Shown in pieces: positions 36,114 through 46,800 of a stretch of 64,000 nt of DNA; positions within the stretch are counted from its first letter, which is position 1; each line of letters begins with the position of its first letter. This stretch comes from Linum tenue. Taxonomy: Eukaryota > Streptophyta > Magnoliopsida > Malpighiales > Linaceae. The notes beneath the pieces were generated by a model. The model was not told the DNA's origin, did no database searches, and worked only from the letters and a program-made list of their open reading frames with translations. Position numbers and translations under genes: made by a program. Location: the NCBI GenBank assembly GCA_946122785.1, contig CAMGYJ010000010.1:28995608-29059607 (forward strand), in the 5' to 3' direction.

Positions 36114-36901
36114 TAAAACCAGGAAAACGACGGAAAAATTAGGGATTTGGAATTCTAATCCCTTGAACTCGAAGAGGAAGAAAGGGAATACACGAAGGGA
36201 AAGACAAGGTAAGAAGACTGAGGCTTCTTCTTCTGTTGGGGACAAGATGGGCTTATGAAAGCAAAGCCCACAATGAGATAGAAGAAATTCTACTTTGAGG
36301 GAAGGTAAAAATAACAAAACATGTTTGGGCTTAGGAAATGTTAAGCCCACCGAGATCCTTGGTTCTGTGTTGCTGATCTCTTCTTCTTCCTTGGACAGAG
36401 TCCTTAGAAGCAGAGACTTTGGCGAAAACAGAGCAAGGAGACCAAACTTAAAAGCAATGGCGAAGCAGAGATAAAAGACAATGAACACAAAGAATTTAAC
36501 GAGGTTCCCCAAACTACGGGTACGTCCTCGTCCCGGAGATAGCACCTGCTAAACTCCGAGAGACTTTTTTTTTATTGATTTTTTTTTCTATCAAAAGAAC
36601 AACAAAGATACAAGATGCAAACAAAGATAAAACCCGAATCCAATCCCAGACTCGAAAGCGACCAGCAACTGACTCCTATTCCTCCAGTTGCAAAACCCCT
36701 CAGAAAATACCAATAGTCCTGTACCACTATCTTTCCAAGTACTTTTACAGAGGGAATGACACCTCAATATATAGAGCCAGAAAATAGCCGTTGAATTCCA
36801 AAATAGGAAGGTGCTTCTTGGGCTTTCCATTTCTGAAACCTCTAATTCCTCAACTGTCAGCGACAAACGAATCTTCAACTTCAGCTGCGCTTCTGTCAAC
36901 A
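36114..36901 (-). repeat. 3' LTR of the Sirevirus-like element
   Basis: 788 bases. By eye about one base in twenty differs from the 5' LTR, so the insertion is old but not ancient. The outermost base pair has changed (TA where the partner has TG). Confidence 0.95.
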
Positions 36902-37169
36902 ATCTCCCCCTAAGTTGGAGATTGAGATTGCCGATGTACCCGCAAGAGAAATACAAGCAAAAGAATCACAAGACAGGGAGAGCGAAAGAGTTCCACAACC
37001 AAAACTTTCAGCCAACCAAGAGTCATAACCCAAACCAGACAACAGTTTAAAGCTCTCTGAGCAAAATAACCATCCAAACACAACTGCAAAATAACCAGCC
37101 AACCACAACTGTTCACAGCAACAACTCTCAAAACAAACCAATCTCCCCCTGAGAAGCTAACACAAAAAA

Positions 37170-38123
37170 TTAAAAGAGGTCTTCCTCGGAGTCGGATCCA
37201 TAAAGTTCTTGAAGAGCAACTGCAAACGGCTCCAGCATTGCGTCACCAGCAACGTCACCAGAATCAGAGTCTGAATCAGATTCAGAGTCGGATATCCAAA
37301 TCACGTTGATGAGAGGCTCCTCCCCCTCAATCGCAATCTCCAGCTCATCCAGTACGTCATCAGCAGTGAGCCACAGGGTGGGAGACTCCGTGCGAAACCA
37401 GGAGAGGGATATAGGCAACGTCAACATGAGCTGAGTGATGCGAGCCGCAAACGGAAGCGGGGCCAGAAAGTTGTGATCGACAAAAGGAATGAGGCCCCCA
37501 AAAAACAGTTGAGAATAGTCAAGAGGAACAACAACGATCGCATGATTCATAATCCAAACATCCAGAGAAGTAATCCGATCGAGCAGGTTTGGGCGAGGTA
37601 AGAACACTCAGGAGAGAAAGTAATGAAAAACCTGCAGAGTGGGAAGTAGCACCGCTGAGGGGATGGTGCCATCGGGTCCGGGAAGAAACCCTGAGAGACG
37701 TTCCGATTCTTCGGCGAGGTTGAAGTTGAACAGTCCGAATTCAGAAACGGCAGCTAGATTTTCCCCGACATCAGGAAAGTGGATATGATTACCGATGTCA
37801 GCAGCCGGCAGGGTCATAAGATGTCCAGCCACAAGCGAAGTCACAGTGCAAGAGTGAAGGCCAAAGTGGCGCAGGTTGGAGTAGAACAACCGGACTGCAG
37901 CAGGACACACCAGGGTGGGTGCATCATCAAGTAAGAATCCCCAGCCAAGGTTGTTGAGAAGGTGACGGAAATCAAGGCCAAGGTCAATGAAATCAGGTAG
38001 GGGAATGTCACGAGATGGAGAGATTTGGCGAGAGGCAAAGGACTGGGAATGGCGGTGGAAATTAATGGGAATCGTTTCATGAAAGAGAGTACCAGAGAAG
38101 GTGAGGGCAAAAGCATAAGCCAT
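37170..38123 (-). pseudogene. Extra ORF between pol and the 3' LTR of the Sirevirus-like element
   Basis: Starts with ATG at 38123 and runs 171 codons (MAYAFALTFSG..., FIDLGLDFRHLLNNLGWG, VRLFYSNLRHFGLHSC). A stop and frame change near 37608 are followed by a second open stretch of about 145 codons, ending in an acidic Ser-Asp tail at 37170. The layout (E/F-x-L-x-x-LGW, then VRLFYSNL) resembles the 'putative plant transposon protein' domain seen in extra ORFs of plant retroelements. Its place, downstream of pol and in the same sense, matches the extra ORF of Sireviruses. I see no signal peptide or clear membrane anchor, so an envelope role is not supported by the sequence. Function unknown. 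Confidence 0.7.
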
Positions 38124-38454
38124 AGTTGTAGGGAGACGAGAGGGATAAAAAGCCTAAAGGTCGGATGAGAGGAAAGACTCGACAGGAGGGACTTAAAAAG
38201 GCTAGACGAAGTAATCAAAAAGGAAAGATACCAAAGAAGAAAGGGCAAGAAAAATCAAACAACATTAACAGCGGGAAACAGAAACACACAAGGAAACTAA
38301 AATCAAACTACACTAATCAGCGGAAACCAGAAGCACACAAGGAAACTAAAATCAAACGACAGTAATTGCGAGAAACAGAAACACTCAAGGAAATTAAACC
38401 AAAACAGAAGGTAAAAAAAAATACAACAGAAAAGAATCGATTGCACGATTCCGC

Positions 38455-39894
38455 TTACTCTATCAGGGCTGATAAGGATCGCAATCCTTTGTCATAACAT
38501 AGGAAAGTGAATCGATCAGCGGACAAAGGCTTAGTGAATAAATCAGCGAGCTGAAATTCAGTGTTGATATATTGGAGTGAAATAGCACCAGATTGAACCA
38601 AGTCACGAATAAAATGATACTTAACCTCAATATGCTTAGTTCGGGAATGCTGAGCCGCATTTTTTGACATGCAGATGGCACTTGTATTGTCGCAAAATAA
38701 GGCTATTGACGAACAATTATGACCGTAGTCTGATAATTGATAGGACAGCCAAAGCAATTGAGTACAAGTACTCCCACCAGCAATATATTCTGCTTCGGCA
38801 GTAGATAACGCAACCGCCCTCTGTTTTTTACACGACCAGAAGACTAAGGAGGAACCCACGAATTGAAAACTTCCAGTGGTGCTACGACGATCTATTAAGC
38901 TACCAGCAAAGTCAGAATCGCTATAGCCCACTAAGTCAAAGGTGTTTTGCTTTGGGTACCATAATCCGACATCCAAGGTGCCTTTTAAATAACGAAAAAT
39001 CCTTTTAACTGCTGATAGGTGACTCTCTTTGGGATAAGATTGGAAATGTGCTCAGAGACAGACACTAAATTGAATGTCTGGCCGACTGGAAGTAAGGTAT
39101 AGGAGAGAGCCTATCATTCCATGGTACATGAATTCATCAACTGGAGTACCAGTCTCGTCCTTGTCTAGCTTTAAGTTAACAGCCATAGGCGTGGGAGCAG
39201 CGTTCAAGGAATGGAAATTAAATTTGCTAAGCATACTAGAGATGTACTTCGATTGATTAATGAAGGTTCCATGATTAGTTTGTTTGATTTGGAGACCAAG
39301 GAAGAACTGAATTTCTCCCATCATGCTCATCTCAAACACTTCTTTCATGGCCCCACAAAAATCTGAACACATCTTAGAATTTGTAGACCCAAACACAATG
39401 TCGTCTACATAAATTTGAACTAGAAGAAGATCAGACGAATCATGTTTAATAAAAAGGGTTTTGTCCACGGATCCTTGTGAAAAACCTTGCTCACATAGAA
39501 AAGAGGTAAGACGCTCATACCAAGCTCGTGGAGCTTGTTTGAGTCCATACAACGCTTTTCTTAGCTTGTAAACATGGTCAGGAAAATTTGGATCAACAAA
39601 ACCAGGTGGTTGTGAAACGTACACTTCTTCCTGAATAACACCGTTTAAAAACGCACTTTTGACGTCCATTTGAAATAAAGGAAAATTAATAAAACAAGCA
39701 AAGGCACATAGCAAACGGATAGACTCAATATGAGCAACTGGGGCAAAAGTCTCGTCATAGTCAACCCCCTCTTCTTGGGAATACCCTTGGGCAACTAGAC
39801 GAGCCTTATTTCTCGTAATGAACCCATCCTCATCAGATTTTTTTCTGAAAATCCATTTAGTACCAATAATAGATTGATTCAAAGGACGAGGCAC
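38455..39894 (-). pseudogene. Sirevirus-like RT and RNase H with one nonsense codon
   Basis: RT begins near NQSIIGTKWIFRKKSDEDG and contains GYSQEEGVDYDETFAPVA, FLNGVIQEEVYVSQPPGF and the catalytic YVDDIVFGSTN (about 39380-39412). A TGA near 39054, after SVCL, cuts it. RNase H resumes with GYSDSDFAGSLIDRRSTTG and ends at 38455 with YINTEFQLADLFTKPL. Apart from that stop and the junctions, the domains look complete. Confidence 0.93.
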
Positions 39895-40060
39895 TAGATC
39901 CCAGACATGTAAATACTAAAATTGATTCATTTCTTCATGCATGGCAAGGTTCCGGTATTAATCTTTTAAAGCATCTTTGTAATTTTTTGGCTCATGCTGA
40001 GAAATAAAAGCATACTGACCTGGTTTGTACTTACCTCTGGTACGCAGTCCGTCAGTTAGC

Positions 40061-41371
40061 TCACCAATGACTTGATTGACCCGATGACATCGCTGAATGT
40101 GTAGAGGGGAAGCTGATCTGTCTCGACGGGAGTGAGATCATCATTTGAGCTTGTGTCATGAGTCGAGGTGAGAGGCACTGGTGGAGTTGTAGAGGTATTC
40201 TGGCTAGGATGACATCGCTGAATGTGTAGAGGGGAAGCTCATCTGTCTCGACGGGAGTGAGATCATCATTTGAGCTTGTGTCATGAGTCGAGGTGAGAGG
40301 CACTGGTGGAGTTGTAGAGGTATTCTGGCTAGGAGGATCATTCTGCATCTCGGATCCGTGAGTCATTTCAAGAAGATCAAACATAGGAACACTATCATCT
40401 GTAGCACTCTTAGGTAAATCAGTGTCATGAAAGATAACATGGACTGATTCTTCAACCTTTTTAGTGCGTTTGTTATAAACGCGATAAGCTTGCCCCTTGA
40501 CTGAATATCCAAGGAATATAGCTTTATCCGACTTGGAATCAAATTTCCCTAATTTATCCCTTGTGTTTAAAACATAGCAACAACATCCAAATGGATGAAA
40601 GTAAGAGATATTAGGAGTTTTAGATTTGAAGATCTCGTAGGGAGTTTTATTGAGACCTTTACGAACAAGAACACGATTCAAAACATGACAAGCTGTATTT
40701 ACAGCCTCTCCCCAAAATAACTTAGGCAGATTATACTCAAGGAGCATAGTACGTGCACACTAAATCAGAGTTTGATTCTTCCTCTCTACTACCCCATTTT
40801 GTTGGGGAGTGCGAGGGGCAGAAAATGTATGTATGATCCCAGCCTCGTTGCAAATGGTTTCGAATTCATCAGATATGAATTCCCCACCATTATCACTGTG
40901 AATGGATCTGAGTTTCCCCGCAAATAAAGCAACAAAAGTTTTGAAGCTATGAACAGTGCATCTTTATGAGTAAGAAAGTAGACCCAAGTATACCTAGAAA
41001 AGTCATCTACCAAGACAAACACATAGTTTTTACCCCCCAAACTAGTGACATTGCAAGGTCCGAACAGATCCATGTGGATAAGTTCAAACATAGCTTTAGA
41101 GGTAATGTCAGATTTGGGTGTAAATTTTCTTTTCCTATGTTTACCTGAGACGCAAGCATCACAGAAGAAATCACTTATCTTTTAAGGGAGGGAGCCCTCG
41201 AACCAGGTTGGTTTTGGAGAGATGGACTAGCTTTTGAGAGCTAAGATGCCCCATCTTTCTATGCCAAAGGATCTCTTGCTGTGATGAAGCTGTTAAACAT
41301 AGCTCATGAAATTCATCTAGATTGTGCAGATCAATGGTGTACATGTTGTTGATCCGGTTACTGACAAACAC
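40061..41371 (-). pseudogene. Sirevirus-like pre-integrase and integrase
   Basis: Pre-integrase block ILWHRKMGHLSSQKL near 41255, then the integrase core with HMDLFGP, VLVDDFSRYTWVYFLTHKD and a C-terminal block with LLEYNLPKLFWGEAVNTAC. The frame is broken near 40750-40790 and 41090-41170. Beyond the core a 125-bp tandem duplication shifts the frame. Confidence 0.9.
40083..40332. repeat. 125-bp tandem duplication inside copia pol
   Basis: Two adjacent copies, 40083-40207 and 40208-40332, differ by only one or two bases (CTGATCTG versus CTCATCTG). Since 125 is not a multiple of three, it shifts the integrase-RT linker frame. The near-identity shows it is recent. Confidence 0.95.
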
Positions 41372-41497
41372 AACTTGTTTGTCATGGATACGGTCAACGA
41401 TGCAGTGTGTGGATTCAAAAAGGACTCGATTACCACTTTCACATAGCTGACTAATAGATAGAAGATTGTAATGCAGACAATCTACAAGAAGGACGTT

Positions 41498-42726
41498 TCA
41501 TATGGTAGGTAATGGTGAAGCACCTATAGTGCCAAATCCAATGATCTTACCCACACCATTATCTCCAAATAACACATTACCACCATTTTTGGAAGTGAGA
41601 TATGAAAAGAGATTACGTTTAACGGACATGTGGTGTGAACACCCACTGTCAAGATACCAAACATGATCGGTGTTTGAGTTTTGCTTAGGTTTAGAAGACG
41701 ATACTTGAACCTTACCATCTGGCGGTGTCAACGCCATGAATGCTTGCTCGTCAATTGGTTCAGACTTGGACTGAGAGTCATAGTCACTCCAGGATGCCTT
41801 CAAGGCCTTCTCTTTTGCCTTTAGAGTCAATGGACAGTGCTCTCTTATGTGACCGTGCTTCCCACATTTGTAGCAAGCTTGAGGTTCTTTCTCAGGATAA
41901 CCTGTATCAACATATCTGCTATGCTATGGAAGCATCCTTTCTCGAGAACCATGTTTAGTACGATCATAATGAGACTGCCTCAGACCCTCATACTTAGCTT
42001 GACGATCATTCTTATACTTCATCATGCGATGAAAACGCTTGCTAACTAAGGTGAATTCTTTATCAAAATCAGATTTTGACTCACTGCCTGAATCATATAT
42101 AACAACCCTTGATTTAAAAGCGAGATTTTTCTTGCGTTTGTCATCCTCAAGATTCACCTGTTTTATGACATTTTCATGCTTCCTCAATAGCGGTGTGCTT
42201 AGGCAGCCATTCTTTAGGAAGAGACCTAAGAATCGTTCTAATGAGGTCCTTAACCAAAAAAAGTACGCCCTAAGCCTTTCATTTTGTTAATCAGAATGGT
42301 GAAGCGGTAGTACATTTCATGAATGGATTCTTCAGCAAGCATATTAAAAGCTTCATACTCGTGAACCAGTAAATCAATGCAGGATTCACGAATGTTAGAT
42401 GTACCTTCATATGTGCGTTCCAGAGCAATCCAGATTTGTTGTGCAGTCTCGCAGTCTTCCACTTGATCCGCCTCATCGGGAGTCATAGCGGATTGTAGCA
42501 CATGCATCGCGCGTTGATTAAGCTGGGCACTCTTCTTTTGTGCTGCCGACCATGTTTCCTGTTCTTCAGCGACCATCGGAATTGGCCCGTTTTGGACGAT
42601 CAGCCACAGTTCCTCATCGATGCCCCACATGAACTGCTTCATTCGCTTTTTCCATGCTGTGTAATTGGCACGAATGAAAATGGGAGGATGATTTATAGTG
42701 GCTTGACCAAATGAAGATGTAGCCAT
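41498..42726 (-). pseudogene. Sirevirus-like gag, zinc knuckle and protease
   Basis: Gag starts at ATG 42726 (MATSSFGQATINHPPIF...) just inside the primer site, with the YTAWKKRMKQFMWGID block of plant copia gags. A frame change near 42250 follows, then a Lys-rich linker, a CCHC zinc knuckle (CYKCGKHGHIREHC, near 41840-41880) and the protease motif WYLDSGCSHHMS (about 41625-41660). Confidence 0.9.
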
Positions 42727-42780
42727 GGATCTTTTCCTTGGCAGTATAGAGCCTCGTCAAGGACTGGCTCTGATACCACT

Positions 42781-43569
42781 TGAAACCAGGAAAACGATCA
42801 GGAAAATTAGGGATTTGGAATTCTAATCCCTTGAACTCCAAGAGGAAGAAATGGAATACACGAAGGGAAAGACAAGGTAAGAAGACAGAGGCTTCTTCTT
42901 CTGTTGGGGACGAGATGGGCTTATGAAAGCAAAGGCCACAACGAGATAGAAGAAAGTCTACTTTGAGGGAAGGTAAAAATAACAAAACATGTTTGGGCTT
43001 AGGAAATGTTAAGCCCACCGAGATCCTTTGTTTTGTGTTGCTGATCTCTTCTTCTTCCTTGGACAGAGTCCTTAGAAGCAGAGACTTTGGCGAAAACAGA
43101 GCAAGGAGACCAAACTTAAAAGCAATGGCGAAGCAGAGATAAAAGACAAGGAACACAGAGAATTTAACGAGGTTCCCCAAACTACGGGTACGTCCTCGTC
43201 CCGAAGATAGCACCTGCTACACTCCGAGAGACTTTTTTTTATTGATTTTTTTTTTCTATCAAAAGAACAACAAAGATACAAGATGCAAACAAAGATAAAA
43301 CCCGAATCCAATCCCAGACTCGAAAGCGACCATCAACTGACTCCTATTACTCCAGTTGCAGAACCCCTCAGAAAATACCAATAGTCCTGTACCACTATCT
43401 TTCCAAGTGCTTTTACAGAGGGAATGACACCTCAATATATAGAGCCAGAAAATAGCCGTTGAATTCCAAAAGAGGAAGGTGCTTCTTGGACTTTCCATTT
43501 CTGAAACCTCTAATTCCTCAACGGTCAGCGGCAAATGAATCTTCAACTTTAGCTGCGCTTCTGCCAACA
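42781..43569 (-). repeat. 5' LTR of the Sirevirus-like element
   Basis: 789 bases with intact TG...CA ends in the element's sense, directly beside the primer-binding site. Confidence 0.95.
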
Positions 43570-44959
43570 CTTATTTCTCTCCTACTGTGAGCCTAGCTAA
43601 CTAATGCTACCCCATAACTGCTAGTCATATTCATATACGTAGCCCAAGTACTAATCTTCATACAATCATGGCTCTTATGTTGAATTATCCTCAAACGGTA
43701 ATGCTACTATTCTCAAATTTATATTTATAGAGCATCACAGCTCTTGTCATGGCCAGACAATTATTGATTCCCATTCAAACTATTCCCCTTACCAAATAAC
43801 TTCAGCTTTTCAAACCTAGGAACTCATGCCATGCCATGCCATGCAATTCTCGTAGCTTCTAGGGCGTTCTACTGTCCACATAACTCACCCACAAAGGTTA
43901 TCATTATTAGTGCAATTAGTCATGGCTGAGTTAACCAACTCATACCTCACATGTTGGCCAACTCGATGTAGCCATGATGTCCTCGCTACCACGATTCAGA
44001 GTCCATCGCTCATTCCTCTTGACCGACCACTCAATTGTCATCTCCAAACCTCAATTGATCTTCTCCTTCCTGATTCGACCTCATCTTTGCCCAGTCGTGT
44101 TGTCGCTATGAAGCGCTCATCCAGCCGCTGGTCCTTGTTTTTCTTCAGCTCACTCGGCCGCTGCTACCGCTCTCGTGACTCCCTCTTTCTCCCTTGTCGC
44201 ATTTCCAAGCAGCGACGAGCGAGGCTTGTGTCGAGCGGCGGGATTAAGGAGAGGGGATGGGAATTGGGTAACCTATTTTTTCTATGTGATATAAATTCTT
44301 TCCCTTATATCCTCCATGGTCGGCGCTCATTATCATCATCGTTGTCGAGCTTGATATCTCCCCCATGAATGACCCCTAAGTACCATGAGAATTCTGCCGC
44401 TGAAAAGAGAAAGGCAAGCTCGCTGCCGTACATGGGTTAACTTTAACCTTTTAACTACTGTATGTTACCGTCAATTGAGCACCACAAGAAGACGCTCTCT
44501 CGATTTCTTACTTGGCGGCAGCCGCGGCCCTTTGGTTTCTTGCGGGGAGATGCAGAGCGAGAATGGGAGAGACAAGTTGAGAGACGACTATGGGCATTCT
44601 ATTTGCTGCCAACCAAAAAAAAATAAAATTTAAATTGATTATACGTCTTCGGTAAAAGAGTTTCACCTAGCGACAAATTATCCAACTTTCAGAAAACGTA
44701 TTGAATCAAAAAATCGACGCTTGCCCGAAAACTCGCCGGGAAATTATCTGAAAAGGCAAACCTCGACGTAAACTGCGGGCACGCATCTATGAATCATCAC
44801 TAAGCTGGTGCGTTGATGTTTTGGAGTTTTGAATAATTTTTCGGACGATTTCCAACGAACAGACTGCGGGCCAAAAGATTCCGGAGGCTGGAACTTGGCC
44901 GGGCCGAAAGAATCCGGCAGCCGGAACCAGGGCGACGAAAATGGTGGCCAGAGCCAGGC

Positions 44960-45105
44960 TCAGCCAATTTAGATTTTGGGAGTTGAATTTAGCATTTAAG
45001 AATTGAATTTAGCGTTTAAGGGTTAAATTTAGCGTTTAAGAGTTGAATTTAGAGTTTTGCGAGTTGAATTCAGCGTTTAACACTTGAAATTAGCGTTTAG
45101 GTTCA
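44960..45105. repeat. Tandem array of a ~21-base unit
   Basis: About six imperfect copies of GTTGAATTTAGCGTTTAAGA in a row, just upstream of the OTU-like gene. Confidence 0.85.
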
Positions 45106-45142
45106 CATGATTATTGATGTGTTATATTGTAATTGTAGGAAA

Positions 45143-45990
45143 AATGCCAGAGCAGTTGCTGGCCGATTATGATTACACACAAGAATTTGAGAATGAGATC
45201 CATTATGCAAGTGTGGAGTTATTTGAGAATGCTGCAAAAGCAATCGCTCAATAGTGTGGGTTCTTTATGTTTGTAAATTTTGTCCAAGTATTAATTACCG
45301 TTTGGTATATGTTTGTAGATTACTCATCCCAGAGCCCCCAGGGGCAACATTCTTACCCTCTCATCGAGCAGGTTAATTCAGAGTTTGTTCGGCCTTTGCT
45401 GGTAGGCGATTTCTACCCTAGTACAGATGACCATTGTGGTTTTAGGACACTTTCTCATTGTATAAGACTATCTGCTCATGATATTGGATTGTCCAAGAAA
45501 TCCAACGACAACACTAAAAGTACGAGAACTTGTATAAGGATGGTACAACAACTCACATTCAACACATCAAGTGGCTCAAGGCGGGTCATGCATTACCAGG
45601 GTGATGGATGGATTCTGAGGACTTGTTCATGTTTGCCACCATCTACAACATCGCAGTCATGGTCTTCTCATACCGGTCGTATGATGCCGTAATCCAGACA
45701 ATCCACTACCCAACCTCTACCTTGATGCCTGTACTATATTGCCTATTGAAGCAGAGTATGGTACGACACCACCAACCATGTTCTTAACACTGCACTACGT
45801 GAACGACCACTACATTTGATTGTACTTCAACCATGATCAGTTTCCTATACCCCTCTGCATCCACAGTGGCAAGGGCTAGCACATCCTTGAGGTTGGACAA
45901 AATTTGTGGGCGAGTCTTGGTGGTCGCCAATGAGCAAGGCAGAGAGACCCTCGGAGAGCTAGGGAAGGCCGGGTATGGGCAATGTCTAGT
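45143..45990 (+). pseudogene. OTU-like cysteine protease gene of a plant transposon, broken
   Basis: Spread over all three + frames. It opens with MPEQLLADYDYTQEFENEI. A Cys box DDHCGFRTLSHCI (canonical form DGNCGFR) lies near 45425, a middle block with IYNIAVMVFSYRS near 45645, and a His box VNDHYI near 45805. These match in order the OTU proteins often found with plant Mutator/FAR1-type elements. Such enzymes cleave ubiquitin-type conjugates; why transposons carry them is not settled. At least three frame changes make the gene dead. Confidence 0.65.
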
Positions 45991-46371
45991 GTGGCATTGC
46001 TTTATTTGTATGTTGTTTTCCTATTTGTATTTTGAATGTTGTATTTTGCCACTACACTAGCATTCGTCCACTACAGTTCTATTTTGAATCTTATGTTTAA
46101 CTATACAGTCTCTTGTTAATAACACTACATCCAAGATGGTTTTTGTATTTTAATGTTGCAATCAAACATAAGTAGTCAAACTTTGCACCAAGCATAAATA
46201 TCCAAACATAAGAAAAAAATCCAATCAAAATATAAATAGACAAACATAATACTAAATAAGTCAAACATAATACTACATAAGCCAAAAATAAGTCAAACAT
46301 AATACTACATATCCTCCAGTCAATATATCTAAAACAACTGAACATCAGGGAAGGGGGAGTCCCTTAGACAC

Positions 46372-46800
46372 CTAGTACTCAGTCCACACATCGTGCACTC
46401 CGTGGAGTATCCTATAGGCTCGTCGATGATGATCCAGCCACTCCTCCTCAGTCTCCGTTGTGGCACGAACCGCAAGTGCAAAAGTGTACAAAAGGTCACG
46501 AGCACGCTGCATAAAAAAATTATTAGTTACATACACAGTATACTTATATTGGTTAAAATTTAAATGATAAAGACACAAATCTTACCACTGCGGAGTCAAC
46601 TAGTCAATCTGCAAACTGTCGGAGGCAACGATCTGAATCGTAAAACCCGACTATATCAGCGAACCGGATCTTTCGGTATCCAAACATTCCTACCGTCAAA
46701 TCTAGGCACCTTCCTCTTATTCTTCTTTGGCACCTTACTTCGCGTTGATGCATCAACATTCCTACCATCGAATCTAGGCAAATCACTCTCACCCGCATCC
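46372..46800 (-). pseudogene. Small unrecognised two-exon ORF of the OTU element
   Basis: On the - strand: an ATG at 46800 (MDAGESDLPRFDGRNV, in which PRFDGRNV is repeated 27 residues later), a frame change, then VGFYDSDRCLRQFAD. A well-formed intron (GTAAGATTT ... TTTTTTATGCAG, about 46511-46586) follows, then a second exon (RARDLLYTFALAVRA ... HHRRAYRILHG) ending at 46372. One frameshift and one stop interrupt exon 1. No family recognised. Confidence 0.4.

Larger units (their letters stand above)
36114..43569 (-). mobile_element. Sirevirus-like Ty1/copia element with an extra 3' ORF (7.46 kb)
   Basis: LTRs are 36114-36901 and 42781-43569. Flanks are CTTAT (36109-36113 and 43570-43574), a perfect 5-bp target duplication. 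Next to the right-hand (5') LTR the - strand carries TGGTATCAGAGCC, the initiator-tRNA-Met primer site. The polypurine tract CTTAGGGGGAGAT precedes the 3' LTR. Gene order is gag, zinc knuckle, protease, integrase, RT, RNase H, then a separate ORF before the 3' LTR. Wording of the protease (WYLDSGCSHHMS) and integrase (HMDLFGPCNVTSLGGKNY) is typical of the SIRE/Maximus (Sirevirus) lineage. Stops and frameshifts inactivate this copy. Confidence 0.95.

Noticed and set aside
36591..36956. ORFs within the copia LTRs (also 36102-36545, 42614-43213 and 43259-43570)
   Set aside because: They lie mostly in LTR sequence, recur in both LTR copies and have no domain.
38165..38365. Lys-rich + strand ORF
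   Set aside because: Antisense to the copia element in an A-rich repeat of GGAAACTAAAATCAAAC; low complexity.
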